NCBI RefSeq assembly: GCF_900101505.1
Contig: NZ_FMZI01000002.1
Location: 372,001 to 436,000 of the forward strand
Length of the DNA stretch: 64,000 bases
Source of the DNA: Antarctobacter albus
Lineage (GTDB): Bacteria > Pseudomonadota > Alphaproteobacteria > Rhodobacterales > Rhodobacteraceae
Direction: 5' to 3'
The translations under genes and the position numbers were made by a program. The notes beneath the pieces were generated by a model that was not told the origin of the DNA, made no database searches, and saw only the letters and a list, made by a program, of their open reading frames with translations. Shown in pieces: positions 8,708-16,708 of this stretch; within the stretch, counting starts at the first letter, position 1, and each line of letters opens with the position of its first letter.

Positions 8708-9087
8708 CCCTGGCTGCCCTGGTCGGCCGAGAGTTCCTCGACATCCTTGAACTTGATGGATTCGCCGCAGCCGCAGGCGTCCACCACGTTGGGATTGCGG
8801 AATTTGAAGCCGGATTCGAGCAGCGATGTCTCGTAGTCGATTTCCGTGCCGAAGAGGAACATCTGCGCCATCGGCGCGATCAGGACGCGTGCGCCGTCCT
8901 GTTCCACCACTTCGTCGTTGGCCTCGGAACCGTCGACGTAGTCCATCGTGTATTCCATGCCCGCGCAGCCGCCTTTCTTGACGCCGATGCGCAGCGCATA
9001 GCGACCGTCCCGCTCCATCAGCTTGCGGATCTGGGTCACGGCGGTGGGGGTGATCGTCACGGGGGACTGACCGGGTATGCCAAACAT
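8704..9087 (-). CDS. HesB/IscA-family iron-sulfur cluster carrier (SufA/ErpA type)
   Basis: This 127-residue A-type carrier has the three conserved cysteines C41 (KKGGCAGMEY), C105 and C107 (DACGCGES). It would hold or deliver Fe-S clusters to apoproteins in the cytosol. The start ATG at 9087 is chosen because the family homology begins there and GTGAGG lies upstream; longer in-frame extension to 9264 shows no family similarity. It overlaps the TfoX-like gene. Another Fe-S maturation gene, sufT, lies about 5 kb away on the same strand. Confidence 0.9.
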   Translation of the reverse strand: MFGIPGQSPVTITPTAVTQIRKLMERDGRYALRIGVKKGGCAGMEYTMDYVDGSEANDEVVEQDGARVLIAPMAQMFLFGTEIDYETSLLESGFKFRNPNVVDACGCGESIKFKDVEELSADQGSQG

Positions 9088-9199
9088 GTGTGAAACCTCA
9101 CTTTCAAACCAAGATTTAAGGGAGCGGCTGCGTCTACTCAAGAGGAAGGCGGCGCGCGCTGTTGTCGCCGGGTGTTTCAGAACGCGGATCGGGCTTGAG

Positions 9200-10003
9200 A
9201 TGAAACGATTTTTCGGGGTGCTGGCCAGTGTCATGACCGTCATTTCAGGCGGTTTGTCCAGCACCGGGGAGGCGCCGGTTGATGTCTGTGCCGTCTTTTT
9301 CGACTGGCAGTAGCCTTATTTCGACGCTTTCGGCGTGGCGCCGACCGATGTGCCGCATCCCGTCGAAAGCAGGTGGATCGGGCAACCGCACGGAAAATTC
9401 GTCGGGTCGGATGACAGGCTGTTCGAAACGGAGCTGGTCCAGGCAGGGTTCGGCAGCGATGCCCATGCCTTTGAGAAGGCCAATCCCGGTGCCTGGGATC
9501 GGGTTGTGCAGTGCATCGACGACAGGTTCAGGGCCGCGCCCGAGGCGGTGCGCCGCAGTCATCACCGGCGACTGGAGATGTTGAGGGCGCACGGGCGCCG
9601 CATGGAGAAAAACACGACACTGCCTCGCGCCGATGCCTATGGAATGCCCTTGATGCCGCCCATGTCGGAGCTGCGGCAGCGGGCGTCGACGGTGCTCTAC
9701 TACCGGATGCAGCTGGACGCCTGGCGCGAGGACTTGCAAGCCGAGGTCGCCGGGATGAAGGCCGCTCGGGACAGTGAGATTGCGGGGCTTTACGAGGCTC
9801 TCGTCGGCGTGCAACCGCAACCCTTGTCGCCCTACCGCATGCGCATCGTGACCGCGCGGTTTGTGACAGAGCCAATGGCCTACCTGCGCAACATCGTTCT
9901 TGCGGAAATGGCCAGGGCTCAGGGCGCAGCGCTGGCAGGGAGCCCGGTTCTGCCGCCAACCTGTATCGGACCCTTCGTGGACCTGGAGTTCCGCCGCGAC
10001 TGA
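9200..10003 (+). pseudogene. Secreted hypothetical protein interrupted by an in-frame amber codon
   Basis: An ATG at 9200 opens a frame encoding a signal-peptide-like start (MKRFFGVLASVMTVISGG). It reads to ...CAVFFDWQ and then meets TAG at 9311-9313. The same frame stays open for another 230 codons to 10003, with codon use typical of the window. The downstream part could restart at GTG 9335, but then has no signal sequence. The simplest reading is a CAG-to-TAG (or TGG-to-TAG) nonsense mutation in a gene for a periplasmic protein of about 267 residues. I do not recognise a domain. Alternatives are translational readthrough or a sequencing error. Confidence 0.6.
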
Positions 10004-10042
10004 CGGGGGCTGTATCTGACAGGGTTTGTCCGGTCAGACTGT

Positions 10043-11242
10043 TTAGCCCACCGGTTCCGGCTGGCGGTCCGGGCGCAGGGCGGGCAGGGCGGCCAGGACC
10101 GAGAGAAGCGCCAACCCCCAGAGCAGCCAGATCAGGCGCGTCGGATCCGGTGTCGCCCCCAGAATGGCGCCGGACACCGAGGTCATGGCCGCGCCGCAGC
10201 CGATGGTGACGGCGCCGGACAACCCCGCCGCACTGCCGGTGAGATCGGGGCGCACCGACATGGCTCCGGCCATGCCTGCGGGCGTGCTGAGGCCGTTTGC
10301 CACGCCGATCACCGGCATCAGCAGGAAAAAGCTCCAGGCGCTGCCGGGGCCAAGCGTCCAGAGCAGAAGCGCGACGCCAAGGCCCGCGACCGAAACCAGC
10401 CGCCCGGCCAGGACCATCAGCGGCGGGGCCACCCGGGCGCCCAGGCGGCGCGAGAGATACGAGCCGATGACGAAACCCGCCGGGGGCAGGCCGATCAGCG
10501 CGCCGACCGTGCTTTCCGAAATGTCGAAATAGGCTGCGCCCAGCAGGGGCGTTCCCGCAAGAAAGGCAAAGAAGATGCCGATGCCCAGCCCCATCGAGAT
10601 CGTGTAGGACCAGAAGCGCAGGTCGGTCAGCAGCGCGGGGTAGGCCCGGAAATGGGCGGCAAAGCCCTGTCCCCGGCGTGGATTGGTTTCGCCCACGTCT
10701 GCCCAGCAGAGCCAGAGCAGCGCTGCGCCCAGCCCGGTGAAGGCCCAGAGCGTCGACCGCCAGCCCAGGGCCTGGTCCATGACGCCACCGATCACGGGGG
10801 CGATCATCGGTCCCAGCGCGATGGCCATGCCGATCGTGCCCAGCCGGCTGGTGGCCTCGCTGGGGGGCGATGTGTCGCGCACGATGGCGCGCGACAGGAC
10901 GTTGCCCGCGATGACGGCAGTCTGCAGCACGCGAAAGACCATGAAGCTGGTGAAATCCGGCGCCAGCGCCGTGCCGAGAGAGGCGCAGGTGAACAAGGCC
11001 AGCGACCACAGCAACACCGGGCGGCGTCCATAGAGGTCCGATAGCGGACCGATGACCAGTTGCAGCCCGGCGGTGATCAGCATGAACAGCGAGATCGCGA
11101 GACTGGCCGTGGCGTAGGAGATGGAAAAGCTGCGGGCCATGTTCGCCAGAGAAGGCAGGAACATGTTGACCGAGACGATGCCCAGCACCGTCATCAGGAC
11201 AAGCGTGACCAGGCTGGGCGGAGAGGCGGGAGGCTGTCGCAT
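10043..11242 (-). CDS. Bcr/CflA-type major facilitator drug efflux transporter
   Basis: About 399 residues with 12 predicted membrane helices. The MFS signature GPLSDLYGRRPVLL lies between helices 2 and 3, and the drug/H+ antiporter motif C-like ALGPMIAPVIGG lies in helix 5. This matches the Bcr/CflA subfamily of proton-coupled exporters. I chose ATG at 11242; a TTG at 11251 (leader LNP) is also possible, and neither has a strong ribosome-binding site. Substrate unknown. It is transcribed in the same direction as the upstream GDPD gene but separated from it by a terminator. Confidence 0.88.
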   Translation of the reverse strand: MRQPPASPPSLVTLVLMTVLGIVSVNMFLPSLANMARSFSISYATASLAISLFMLITAGLQLVIGPLSDLYGRRPVLLWSLALFTCASLGTALAPDFTSFMVFRVLQTAVIAGNVLSRAIVRDTSPPSEATSRLGTIGMAIALGPMIAPVIGGVMDQALGWRSTLWAFTGLGAALLWLCWADVGETNPRRGQGFAAHFRAYPALLTDLRFWSYTISMGLGIGIFFAFLAGTPLLGAAYFDISESTVGALIGLPPAGFVIGSYLSRRLGARVAPPLMVLAGRLVSVAGLGVALLLWTLGPGSAWSFFLLMPVIGVANGLSTPAGMAGAMSVRPDLTGSAAGLSGAVTIGCGAAMTSVSGAILGATPDPTRLIWLLWGLALLSVLAALPALRPDRQPEPVG

Positions 11243-11316
11243 GGGGTTCAATCAATAGGTGTCCATGCGGTACCTGTTTTTCCGCCCGGGTGACAGCGGA
11301 GAATTGGCACCAATGC

Positions 11317-11341
11317 GAAAGGGCCGCCAGAAGGCGGCCCC
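11317..11341 (-). terminator. Terminator downstream of the GDPD gene
   Basis: On the minus strand GGGCCGCC-TTCT-GGCGGCCC is followed by TTTCG. It lies about 30 bp beyond the stop of the GDPD gene and upstream of the MFS gene, insulating the two. Confidence 0.7.
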
Positions 11342-11371
11342 GACACATGTGTTGTTGCCGAAGCGCGCGGG

Positions 11372-12613
11372 TCAGAGGCCCATGCAGTTGGCATAGAAGG
11401 TGGTCGTGGCGGGCCAGTCCGAGAAGACGCCCTTGACGCCGACCTGCTGGGCCAGAACGTCGAGGATCTCGAAATAGGCGCCGTCCGTGTTCGTGGCATC
11501 CTTGACCGACTGGAAGTACCAGCCGCCGCCCGAGGTCAGCGGGCCGGAGCGTTCCAGCGACCAGGTGATGATGTCCAGGCCGGCGGCATTGGCCTCTTCG
11601 GCGTAGACCGAGGGTACCATTGCGCCACTATCATCCAGCGTGACCAGCATCCACAGCGGCGGCGCGATGTAGTTGACGCCCATCTCCTTCAGCTCGACCA
11701 TCGTCGGCTTGAAAGTGGCGGCGTCCATCGGGTCGATCAGCCCCTCGTCGTCGTCCGCGGCCTCGTAGCGGTCATCCAGGTAGACCGCCTGCTTGCCGAA
11801 CTCGGGTTCGTTCTCGATCCAGTAGAGCACGTCCGACAGATCGAAGGACTGGGCCCAGACGCGCGACGGGTCGATGCCGGCGGCCTTGTACTCGTCGATC
11901 AGCTTCTGCGCGTAGTCGGCCTGGGTGAAGCCGTTGAAGGGCATCTCGACCGAAGGAGCCTTGAGTTCGGGGGTGAAATCGGCGCCGAGGCTGTCGAACA
12001 GGGCGATCGATTCCGCGTGGGTCATCAGGGTCGCGCCGCTGACGAAAAGGTCAGTCCGCCAGTTGGCGGTGCCGCCCAGGTAGGCCTCTGCCGTGGTGGC
12101 CGAAGCATCGGCGGAATCCATCTTGGGTGTCAGGGTCTTGAACTCGGCCAGGGTCAGGTCCGAGGTGCGGCATTCGGCGCTGGCCTTGGCATCGCCCGAG
12201 GCCGGGGTGAAGGGCGTGGTGCACTTGGAGGCCAGCGGGCCTGCCACGATGTCGGTGGTGGTGTGCAGGTCGTTCTGGGCGTGGCGGCAGACCAGTTCCA
12301 GGTCGGCGGTGAAGGTCACGTCACATTCCAGGATGCCCGCGCCCATGCCCGCCGCGGCCCGGTTCGATTCGACCGTGTGTTCGGGGAACATCAGCGGCGC
12401 GCCACGGTGGCCAACCGAGAAATGCGTGCGCGCGGGTGTGTTGCCCAGGCAGGACTGCAGCTTGTCCTTGAGTGCGCCGTCTTCCATCCGCGACACCAGG
12501 TAGGCGGGGCGGACACCGTAGGTGAGGCCGGCGTCATAGGCATTGGCATGGGTTTCGGCCAGGACGGGGCCGGCCAGGGCTGCGCCAGCCAGGGCGAGTG
12601 TGAACGTCTTCAT
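11372..12613 (-). CDS. glpQ: Periplasmic glycerophosphodiester phosphodiesterase
   Basis: The 413-residue precursor has a Sec signal peptide ([19 protein letters not shown], cleavage near residue 19). The GDPD domain carries the catalytic motif HRGAP at 69-73, PEHT at 77-80, metal ligands E96 and D98 (LECDVT) and H111. It hydrolyses glycerophosphodiesters from lipid headgroups to glycerol 3-phosphate and alcohol. The start ATG at 12613 follows AGGAGG with 9-bp spacing. It resembles long periplasmic GlpQ-type enzymes with an insert after the first metal motif. A terminator lies downstream. Confidence 0.92.
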   Translation of the reverse strand: MKTFTLALAGAALAGPVLAETHANAYDAGLTYGVRPAYLVSRMEDGALKDKLQSCLGNTPARTHFSVGHRGAPLMFPEHTVESNRAAAGMGAGILECDVTFTADLELVCRHAQNDLHTTTDIVAGPLASKCTTPFTPASGDAKASAECRTSDLTLAEFKTLTPKMDSADASATTAEAYLGGTANWRTDLFVSGATLMTHAESIALFDSLGADFTPELKAPSVEMPFNGFTQADYAQKLIDEYKAAGIDPSRVWAQSFDLSDVLYWIENEPEFGKQAVYLDDRYEAADDDEGLIDPMDAATFKPTMVELKEMGVNYIAPPLWMLVTLDDSGAMVPSVYAEEANAAGLDIITWSLERSGPLTSGGGWYFQSVKDATNTDGAYFEILDVLAQQVGVKGVFSDWPATTTFYANCMGL

Positions 12614-12702
12614 GAATAAGGACCTCCTGTTGAGAGGCCCTTCTCATCGGGGCGCAGGGTAACGGGCGCGTGACGGCTTTGACAAACTTCGGTAACGCTT
12701 TG

Positions 12703-13434
12703 TCAGGGCTGGGCGATCTGCATCAGGGCCAAAGTGCCGTAGCTGGCGCCAAGCGCCCAGGCAAAGGAGGCCAGCGTGCCGATGATGACGTATTCGCTGG
12801 CGCGGTGATCCTCCTTGGCGGTGTCGAAACGCAGCACCGACTTGGCCGCGATCAGAAAGCCGATTCCGGTGGGTTCGCCGATTGTGACAAAGAGAAAGAT
12901 CAGCGCCCGCTCCAGTTGACCGATCAGGCGACCGGCCTCTGGCAGGCCCTTCAGGGGTACCTCGAACCGGGCGGTCAGCATCCCCACGACATAGCCGCCC
13001 GCAAGGACCGTGGTGATCAGCCCGGCGGCAAAGATCGCGGGCGCCACCAGGTGCGGCAACCAGGGCGCCCAGAGCCCCTGGGACGCGGCGGCGGGCCACC
13101 ACAGGGCGGCGGCCAGCAGCGTGACCAGGTGCGCGCCCTGGTCCAAAAGGAAGGCGGCAAGCGTGTCGCGCCAGCGGTCCGGGGACCAGGCCTTGACCGC
13201 GTCGATCGCGAAATGCGCCAGGGCCACCATCAGCGCCACGACCCAGGCACCGCCAAGCGCCCCCCAACTGAGGACAAAGACCACGCCCACATGCAACAGC
13301 AGGACCCCGAGGTTGCGCTTGCGGTCGACCATCCAACGGCCTTGAAAGACGAAATCCGCCAGCACATGCGCCAGGAACAGCGCGGCAAAACTCTGCGCGG
13401 CCATTGGATCGAGAGCGGGGAGTGCAGGGGGCAT
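12703..13434 (-). CDS. DUF3307 membrane protein (SatD partner)
   Basis: This 243-residue integral membrane protein has about six hydrophobic segments. The DUF3307 hallmark lies at the N-terminus (FLAHVLADFVFQGRWMVDRKR), with further polar membrane motifs (HFAIDAVKAW, LDQGAHLVTLL). Function is unknown. Its ATG at 13434-13432 overlaps the satD stop codon by one base, so it is co-translated with the SatD-like protein; DUF3307 and SatD genes are frequent neighbours. A membrane channel or sensor whose level or activity is tied to SatD is a reasonable guess, not shown by sequence. Confidence 0.85.
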   Translation of the reverse strand: MPPALPALDPMAAQSFAALFLAHVLADFVFQGRWMVDRKRNLGVLLLHVGVVFVLSWGALGGAWVVALMVALAHFAIDAVKAWSPDRWRDTLAAFLLDQGAHLVTLLAAALWWPAAASQGLWAPWLPHLVAPAIFAAGLITTVLAGGYVVGMLTARFEVPLKGLPEAGRLIGQLERALIFLFVTIGEPTGIGFLIAAKSVLRFDTAKEDHRASEYVIIGTLASFAWALGASYGTLALMQIAQP

Positions 13435-14102
13435 CACAGGCTGTCCCGGATCGTGTCGATGCGGTTTTCGTAGACCCACAGCGTTTCCTGCAGCGCGTCC
13501 AGGGCGGTGCCGGAGAGGCGGCTTTGGACCGCCTGCCGGGTCACGCCGACCTTCTGCGCGATCTCTTCCTGAGTTGGGGTCTGTACGCGGAGCGCCTCGA
13601 ACAGGGCCTGTCCCTGCGTGCGGTTCCAGCCCTGTGCCTCACGATCCACAAAGAGCATGAGCGCGCCAAACGCGTCGCCCAGGGCGCCGGGAATTGGGGG
13701 CAGGGCCAGATGCGTGCCGCGCGCCAATCCTGCCAGCACGTCGCCCGCCATATGGAAGGCCGCGCCGGAGGCGGCGGCGAGGTCGCCGTCATCGGGGATG
13801 TGGGCGGGGCCGACGCCGATGCCGATCCGGGTGGCCAGCGACCCGGTGGCGGCAAGCGCGGCCTGGATACGCAGCGCGGCCCGCAGAGAAGGCTGGGCCA
13901 GTGGCAGGAACAGCTGCCAGCCGTCGCCGCGATGGCGCTGAAAGACGGCTTTCGCGCCGATGTCCTCGCCAAAGTCGCGGCTGACGCGTTCCAGCACCTG
14001 CATCGCTTTGTCCAGCACCTCTGGCCCATGCCTGCGCGAGGCAACAAGGTCGCCGGTCAGGACGCTGGCAAAGTCATGAGCTTGGGTTTGGGACATGCGC
14101 AA
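13434..14102 (-). CDS. SatD-family protein with C-terminal helix-turn-helix
   Basis: About 220 residues. The N-terminal part has VLTGDLVASRR and HRGDGWQLFLP followed by RIGIGVGP, a pattern reminiscent of class III cyclase-like folds but without evident catalytic metal residues. The C-terminal part contains a clear HTH (TQEEIAQKVGVTRQAVQSRL). Two starts are possible: TTG at 14102, with AAGGG 7 bp upstream, or ATG at 14096 without a good ribosome-binding site. The AAGGG lies inside the 3' arm of a long inverted repeat (14107-14137), so folding could hide it. Overlap with DUF3307 implies one operon. Likely a cytosolic ligand-sensing regulator; the ligand is unknown. Confidence 0.82.
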   Translation of the reverse strand: MRMSQTQAHDFASVLTGDLVASRRHGPEVLDKAMQVLERVSRDFGEDIGAKAVFQRHRGDGWQLFLPLAQPSLRAALRIQAALAATGSLATRIGIGVGPAHIPDDGDLAAASGAAFHMAGDVLAGLARGTHLALPPIPGALGDAFGALMLFVDREAQGWNRTQGQALFEALRVQTPTQEEIAQKVGVTRQAVQSRLSGTALDALQETLWVYENRIDTIRDSL

Positions 14103-14106
14103 AATT

Positions 14107-14137
14107 AAACCCTTGCATAGCGGAGATGCAAGGGTTT
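14107..14137. promoter_or_regulatory. Perfect 12-bp-arm inverted repeat between sufT and satD
   Basis: Arms AAACCCTTGCAT (14107-14118) and ATGCAAGGGTTT (14126-14137) flank a 7-nt spacer. On the minus strand the structure is followed by TTTAATTTT, so it can terminate sufT transcription. It ends only 4 nt before the TTG and 10 nt before the ATG candidate starts of satD. It could equally be an operator for the SatD HTH, or a hairpin that hides the satD ribosome-binding site. Confidence 0.7.
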
Positions 14138-14175
14138 CGTTTTGCGGTCGTGTTGTGCAAGGGAAAAGGCTTGCC

Positions 14176-14538
14176 TTACATGAAGCCCAGTTCCAGCCGC
14201 GCTTCGTCCGACATCATTTCCATGCCCCAGGGCGGTTCCCAGGTCAGATCGACATCGACCTGCTTCACACCGGGCAGCGGTTCGACCGCCTCGGCGACCC
14301 AGCCCGGCATTTCCCCCGCGACGGGGCAGCCCGGCGCGGTCAAGGTCATGATGATGTTGACCTCGTTCTGGTCGTTGATTTCGACGGTGTAGACCAGCCC
14401 CAGATCGTAGATATTGACCGGGATTTCAGGGTCGTAGACCGTGCGGCAGGCCTCGACCACCGTGTCGTAAAGCGGGTGATCGGTGCTTGAGGGCGCGATC
14501 AGCGGGGCGCCCTCCATCTGCGTGTTCTGCTCGGTCAT
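14176..14538 (-). CDS. sufT: SufT / MIP18-family (DUF59) Fe-S maturation protein
   Basis: This 120-residue protein contains the DUF59 core: DPEIPVNIYDLGLVY (36-50) and LTAPGCPVA with the conserved reactive C71, ending in WEPPWGMEMMSDEARLELGFM as in SufT proteins. It assists insertion or assembly of Fe-S clusters, usually as part of the suf operon. Here the neighbouring suf genes are absent from the window and the IscA-type gene is about 5 kb further along the same strand. A TATAAT hexamer lies 30 bp upstream of the start. Confidence 0.92.
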   Translation of the reverse strand: MTEQNTQMEGAPLIAPSSTDHPLYDTVVEACRTVYDPEIPVNIYDLGLVYTVEINDQNEVNIIMTLTAPGCPVAGEMPGWVAEAVEPLPGVKQVDVDLTWEPPWGMEMMSDEARLELGFM

Positions 14539-14567
14539 TGCGGTCCTCGTGTCCGAATAGCTGAGAA

Positions 14568-14573
14568 ATTATA
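14568..14573 (-). promoter_or_regulatory. Candidate -10 element of sufT
   Basis: On the minus strand the consensus TATAAT lies 30 bp upstream of the sufT start. No good -35 hexamer is seen at 16-18 bp; TTTACC at 19 bp is the best candidate. Confidence 0.4.
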
Positions 14574-14777
14574 TAGGAAAAGTGACGGGCGCGGTAAAGG
14601 GCATGGAACCTCAATCCAACGAAAGATCGGCGAGCGTCTTCATCTTGTGACTAGCCGTCAAATCAGGCCGGAGGCGAAAATCCGCCGGTATGCCGATCTC
14701 CTGTCGCGGCCATATGATGAATTTTATATGCATCTTCCGTGACAAGTTAGAAAGTTCTAGTTATACAACTACAGGGT

Positions 14778-15083
14778 GTGCGCCTGTTTGGTGCGCGCAT
14801 GGTGCGATTGCGCGGGAAACACTCGTCCGCTGCAATTCCGAACACGAACTTGGATTGGCTTGGACTGGTGAGAACAATCATCACAATCTCGAACTTGACG
14901 TCTATTCTGAGCATTGATCCGGACAGGGACCAGTTTCGGCAGGCCCAGAGAAAGACCGATCGAACCGACCGTCTGCAATGGTCACTGGGGTACGGTTGGT
15001 GGATTCTCCCGGGTGCCATGCTTGGGCTGGTCTTCTGGATCGTGATCATCAGGTGGATCGTGGGGTTCCTGTTTCCGAACTAA
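14778..15083 (+). CDS. Possible small single-pass membrane protein
   Basis: A frame of up to 101 residues ends in a convincing hydrophobic helix (GYGWWILPGAMLGLVFWIVIIRWIVGFLF) preceded by a polar, basic stretch (DRDQFRQAQRKTDRTDRLQW). The start is uncertain; internal TTG and GTG codons are possible, and no good ribosome-binding site is visible. The surrounding 14560-15000 segment is visibly richer in A and T than its neighbours. I do not recognise a family. The C-terminal helix is the main reason to think the frame is real. Confidence 0.35.
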   Translation: MRLFGARMVRLRGKHSSAAIPNTNLDWLGLVRTIITISNLTSILSIDPDRDQFRQAQRKTDRTDRLQWSLGYGWWILPGAMLGLVFWIVIIRWIVGFLFPN

Positions 15084-15101
15084 CCGGAACCCCTTGCGGG
15101 G

Positions 15102-16517
15102 TCAGCTGTCCTCGGCCTTGCTGATGCGTTTGACCGGCGCGGGACGCACCTTGGATTCCAGGTGCTCATACAGCTTTTCGGCCACGTTCTTCTTGGTCGC
15201 CGTCTCGATCCCCTCAAGCCCGGGGCTGGAGTTGACCTCCAGCACCTTGGGGCCTGCCTCGGACCGCAGCAGGTCCACGCCCGCCAGGTTCAGGCGAAAG
15301 GCGCGGGCGGCGCGCAGGGCGGTTTCGCGCTCTTCCTTGGTGATTCGGACTACCGTCGCCTGACCGCCGCGATGCAGGTTCGAGCGGAAATCGCCCTCGG
15401 CCCCTGTGCGTTTCATCGCCGCCACCACCTTGCCGCCGACGACGAGACAGCGAATGTCCTCGCCCGCCGCCTCCTTGACGAAATCCTGCACCAGGAAATT
15501 CGCCTTGAGCCCACGGAAGGCGTCGATCACCGATTCCGCCGCCTTCTTGGTCTCGGCAAGGACGACGCCCTTGCCCTGTGTCGATTCCAGCAGCTTGACG
15601 ATCAGGGGCGCGGTGCCCACCAACCGCATCAGGCTCTGCGTGTCCTTGGGCGAGGCGGCAAAGGCGGTGTTGGGCATGCCGATCTTGTGCCGCGCCATGA
15701 GCTGATGCGCATAAAGCTTGTCGCGCGAGGCGGTGATCCCTTCGGAGCCGTTCACGCAGAAAGTGCCGATGGTCTCGAACTGGCGGATCACGGCGGTGCC
15801 GTAGGAGGTCACGCTGGCGCCGATGCGCGGGATCACCGCGTCATAACGGGGCAAGCGTTTGCCGTCGTAATGCACCTCGGGTGAAAGCGCGTTGATCGCC
15901 ATGTAACAGCGCGTCGTGTCGATCACCTCGACGGTATGGCCGCGCTTTTCGCCTTCTTCGACAAGCCGGCGGGTGGAATAATTGTCCTCGCGGCTCAGCA
16001 CCGCGATCCGCAGCGCCCGGTTCGGCGCCGCCTGGCGGACGCGCGCGGTGGTATAGACGTCGTAGCTGAGCTTTGGCTGCTGGAAACGGTCGGTGGCCAC
16101 GATGGTGATATGATCCTTGAGCGCCTCTCGGCCCAGCAACATGCGCGACGCCATCGTCGAGCGATCGGTCAGTGTCATCTCGATCCGCCAGCTTTCGTCG
16201 CCGACGCGGATGGTGGATGCGATGACATAGCGGGATTCGGATTCGCCGTTCGACGAGGTGACTGTGCGGCGGTCGATGATCCGGGCCGAACAGGGAATCA
16301 CCAGGTCGTCACGTCCGGGCACGGGGTGCACCGTGAACCGCACCTTGGGCGCCGAGGCCGGGCCGAAGGTCTCGATGTCGAAGGCATGCAGGGCCGAGGT
16401 GCGGGCGCCGGTGTCGACCTTGGCGCGCAGGGCGGGCAAACCGAGATCGGGTAACGAGACCCACTCCTCCCAGCCAAAACGGATCATTCCGGGCAGTGGT
16501 TCAAGGCTGTCGTCCAT
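15102..16517 (-). CDS. rimK: RimB-RimK fusion: retropepsin-like domain plus ATP-grasp glutamate ligase
   Basis: 471 residues, two domains. Residues about 15-150 match the RimB family (annotated as ATP-dependent zinc protease), with the aspartic-protease-like motif D35-T-G in [13 protein letters not shown] and [10 protein letters not shown]. Residues about 168-460 are Rim[20 protein letters not shown]-grasp motifs [32 protein letters not shown] and [14 protein letters not shown] (metal site). RimK adds glutamates to the C-terminus of ribosomal protein S6, and RimB acts in the same pathway; in most bacteria they are separate genes. The C-terminus is basic ([16 protein letters not shown]). It is transcribed alone, divergently from the pirin gene. 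Confidence 0.9.
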   Translation of the reverse strand: MDDSLEPLPGMIRFGWEEWVSLPDLGLPALRAKVDTGARTSALHAFDIETFGPASAPKVRFTVHPVPGRDDLVIPCSARIIDRRTVTSSNGESESRYVIASTIRVGDESWRIEMTLTDRSTMASRMLLGREALKDHITIVATDRFQQPKLSYDVYTTARVRQAAPNRALRIAVLSREDNYSTRRLVEEGEKRGHTVEVIDTTRCYMAINALSPEVHYDGKRLPRYDAVIPRIGASVTSYGTAVIRQFETIGTFCVNGSEGITASRDKLYAHQLMARHKIGMPNTAFAASPKDTQSLMRLVGTAPLIVKLLESTQGKGVVLAETKKAAESVIDAFRGLKANFLVQDFVKEAAGEDIRCLVVGGKVVAAMKRTGAEGDFRSNLHRGGQATVVRITKEERETALRAARAFRLNLAGVDLLRSEAGPKVLEVNSSPGLEGIETATKKNVAEKLYEHLESKVRPAPVKRISKAEDS

Positions 16518-16554
16518 GCGGCCCTCCCTTCAGAGCCATTACAGCCCTAGCAAG

Positions 16555-16581
16555 GCCCGCGCCTTACAGCAAGGCGCGGGC
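16555..16581. repeat. 11-bp-arm inverted repeat upstream of rimK
   Basis: GCCCGCGCCTT (16555-16565) and AAGGCGCGGGC (16571-16581) are perfectly complementary with a 5-nt spacer. The structure lies in the divergent rimK/pirin promoter region, 38 bp upstream of rimK. It could form a hairpin in the rimK leader or be an operator. A smaller palindrome, GTGCA-AAAA-TGCAC, lies at 16617-16630. Confidence 0.55.
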
Positions 16582-16708
16582 TGAGTGCGCGCAAGGACCC
16601 TGTCCCGGGCGCTGGTTGTGCAAAAATGCACATGCACGCCGGTTTGATCGGTGTATCGTTCGATGGTTCGAGGGCTATATTGCATTTTACCAGACAGGAG
16701 GACCCGAG

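Noticed and set aside
9311-9313. TAG read as pyrrolysine in the split secreted protein
   Set aside because: No pyl genes are visible and the organism type does not use pyrrolysine; a nonsense mutation is simpler.
12680-12705. Inverted repeat TGACAAA/TTTGTCA overlapping the DUF3307 stop
   Set aside because: Only 7-bp A/T-rich arms with a 12-nt loop and no T-run; too weak to call.
14690-14917. Short plus-strand frame of 75 codons
   Set aside because: Poor codon bias and Cys/His-rich random composition; no ribosome-binding site.
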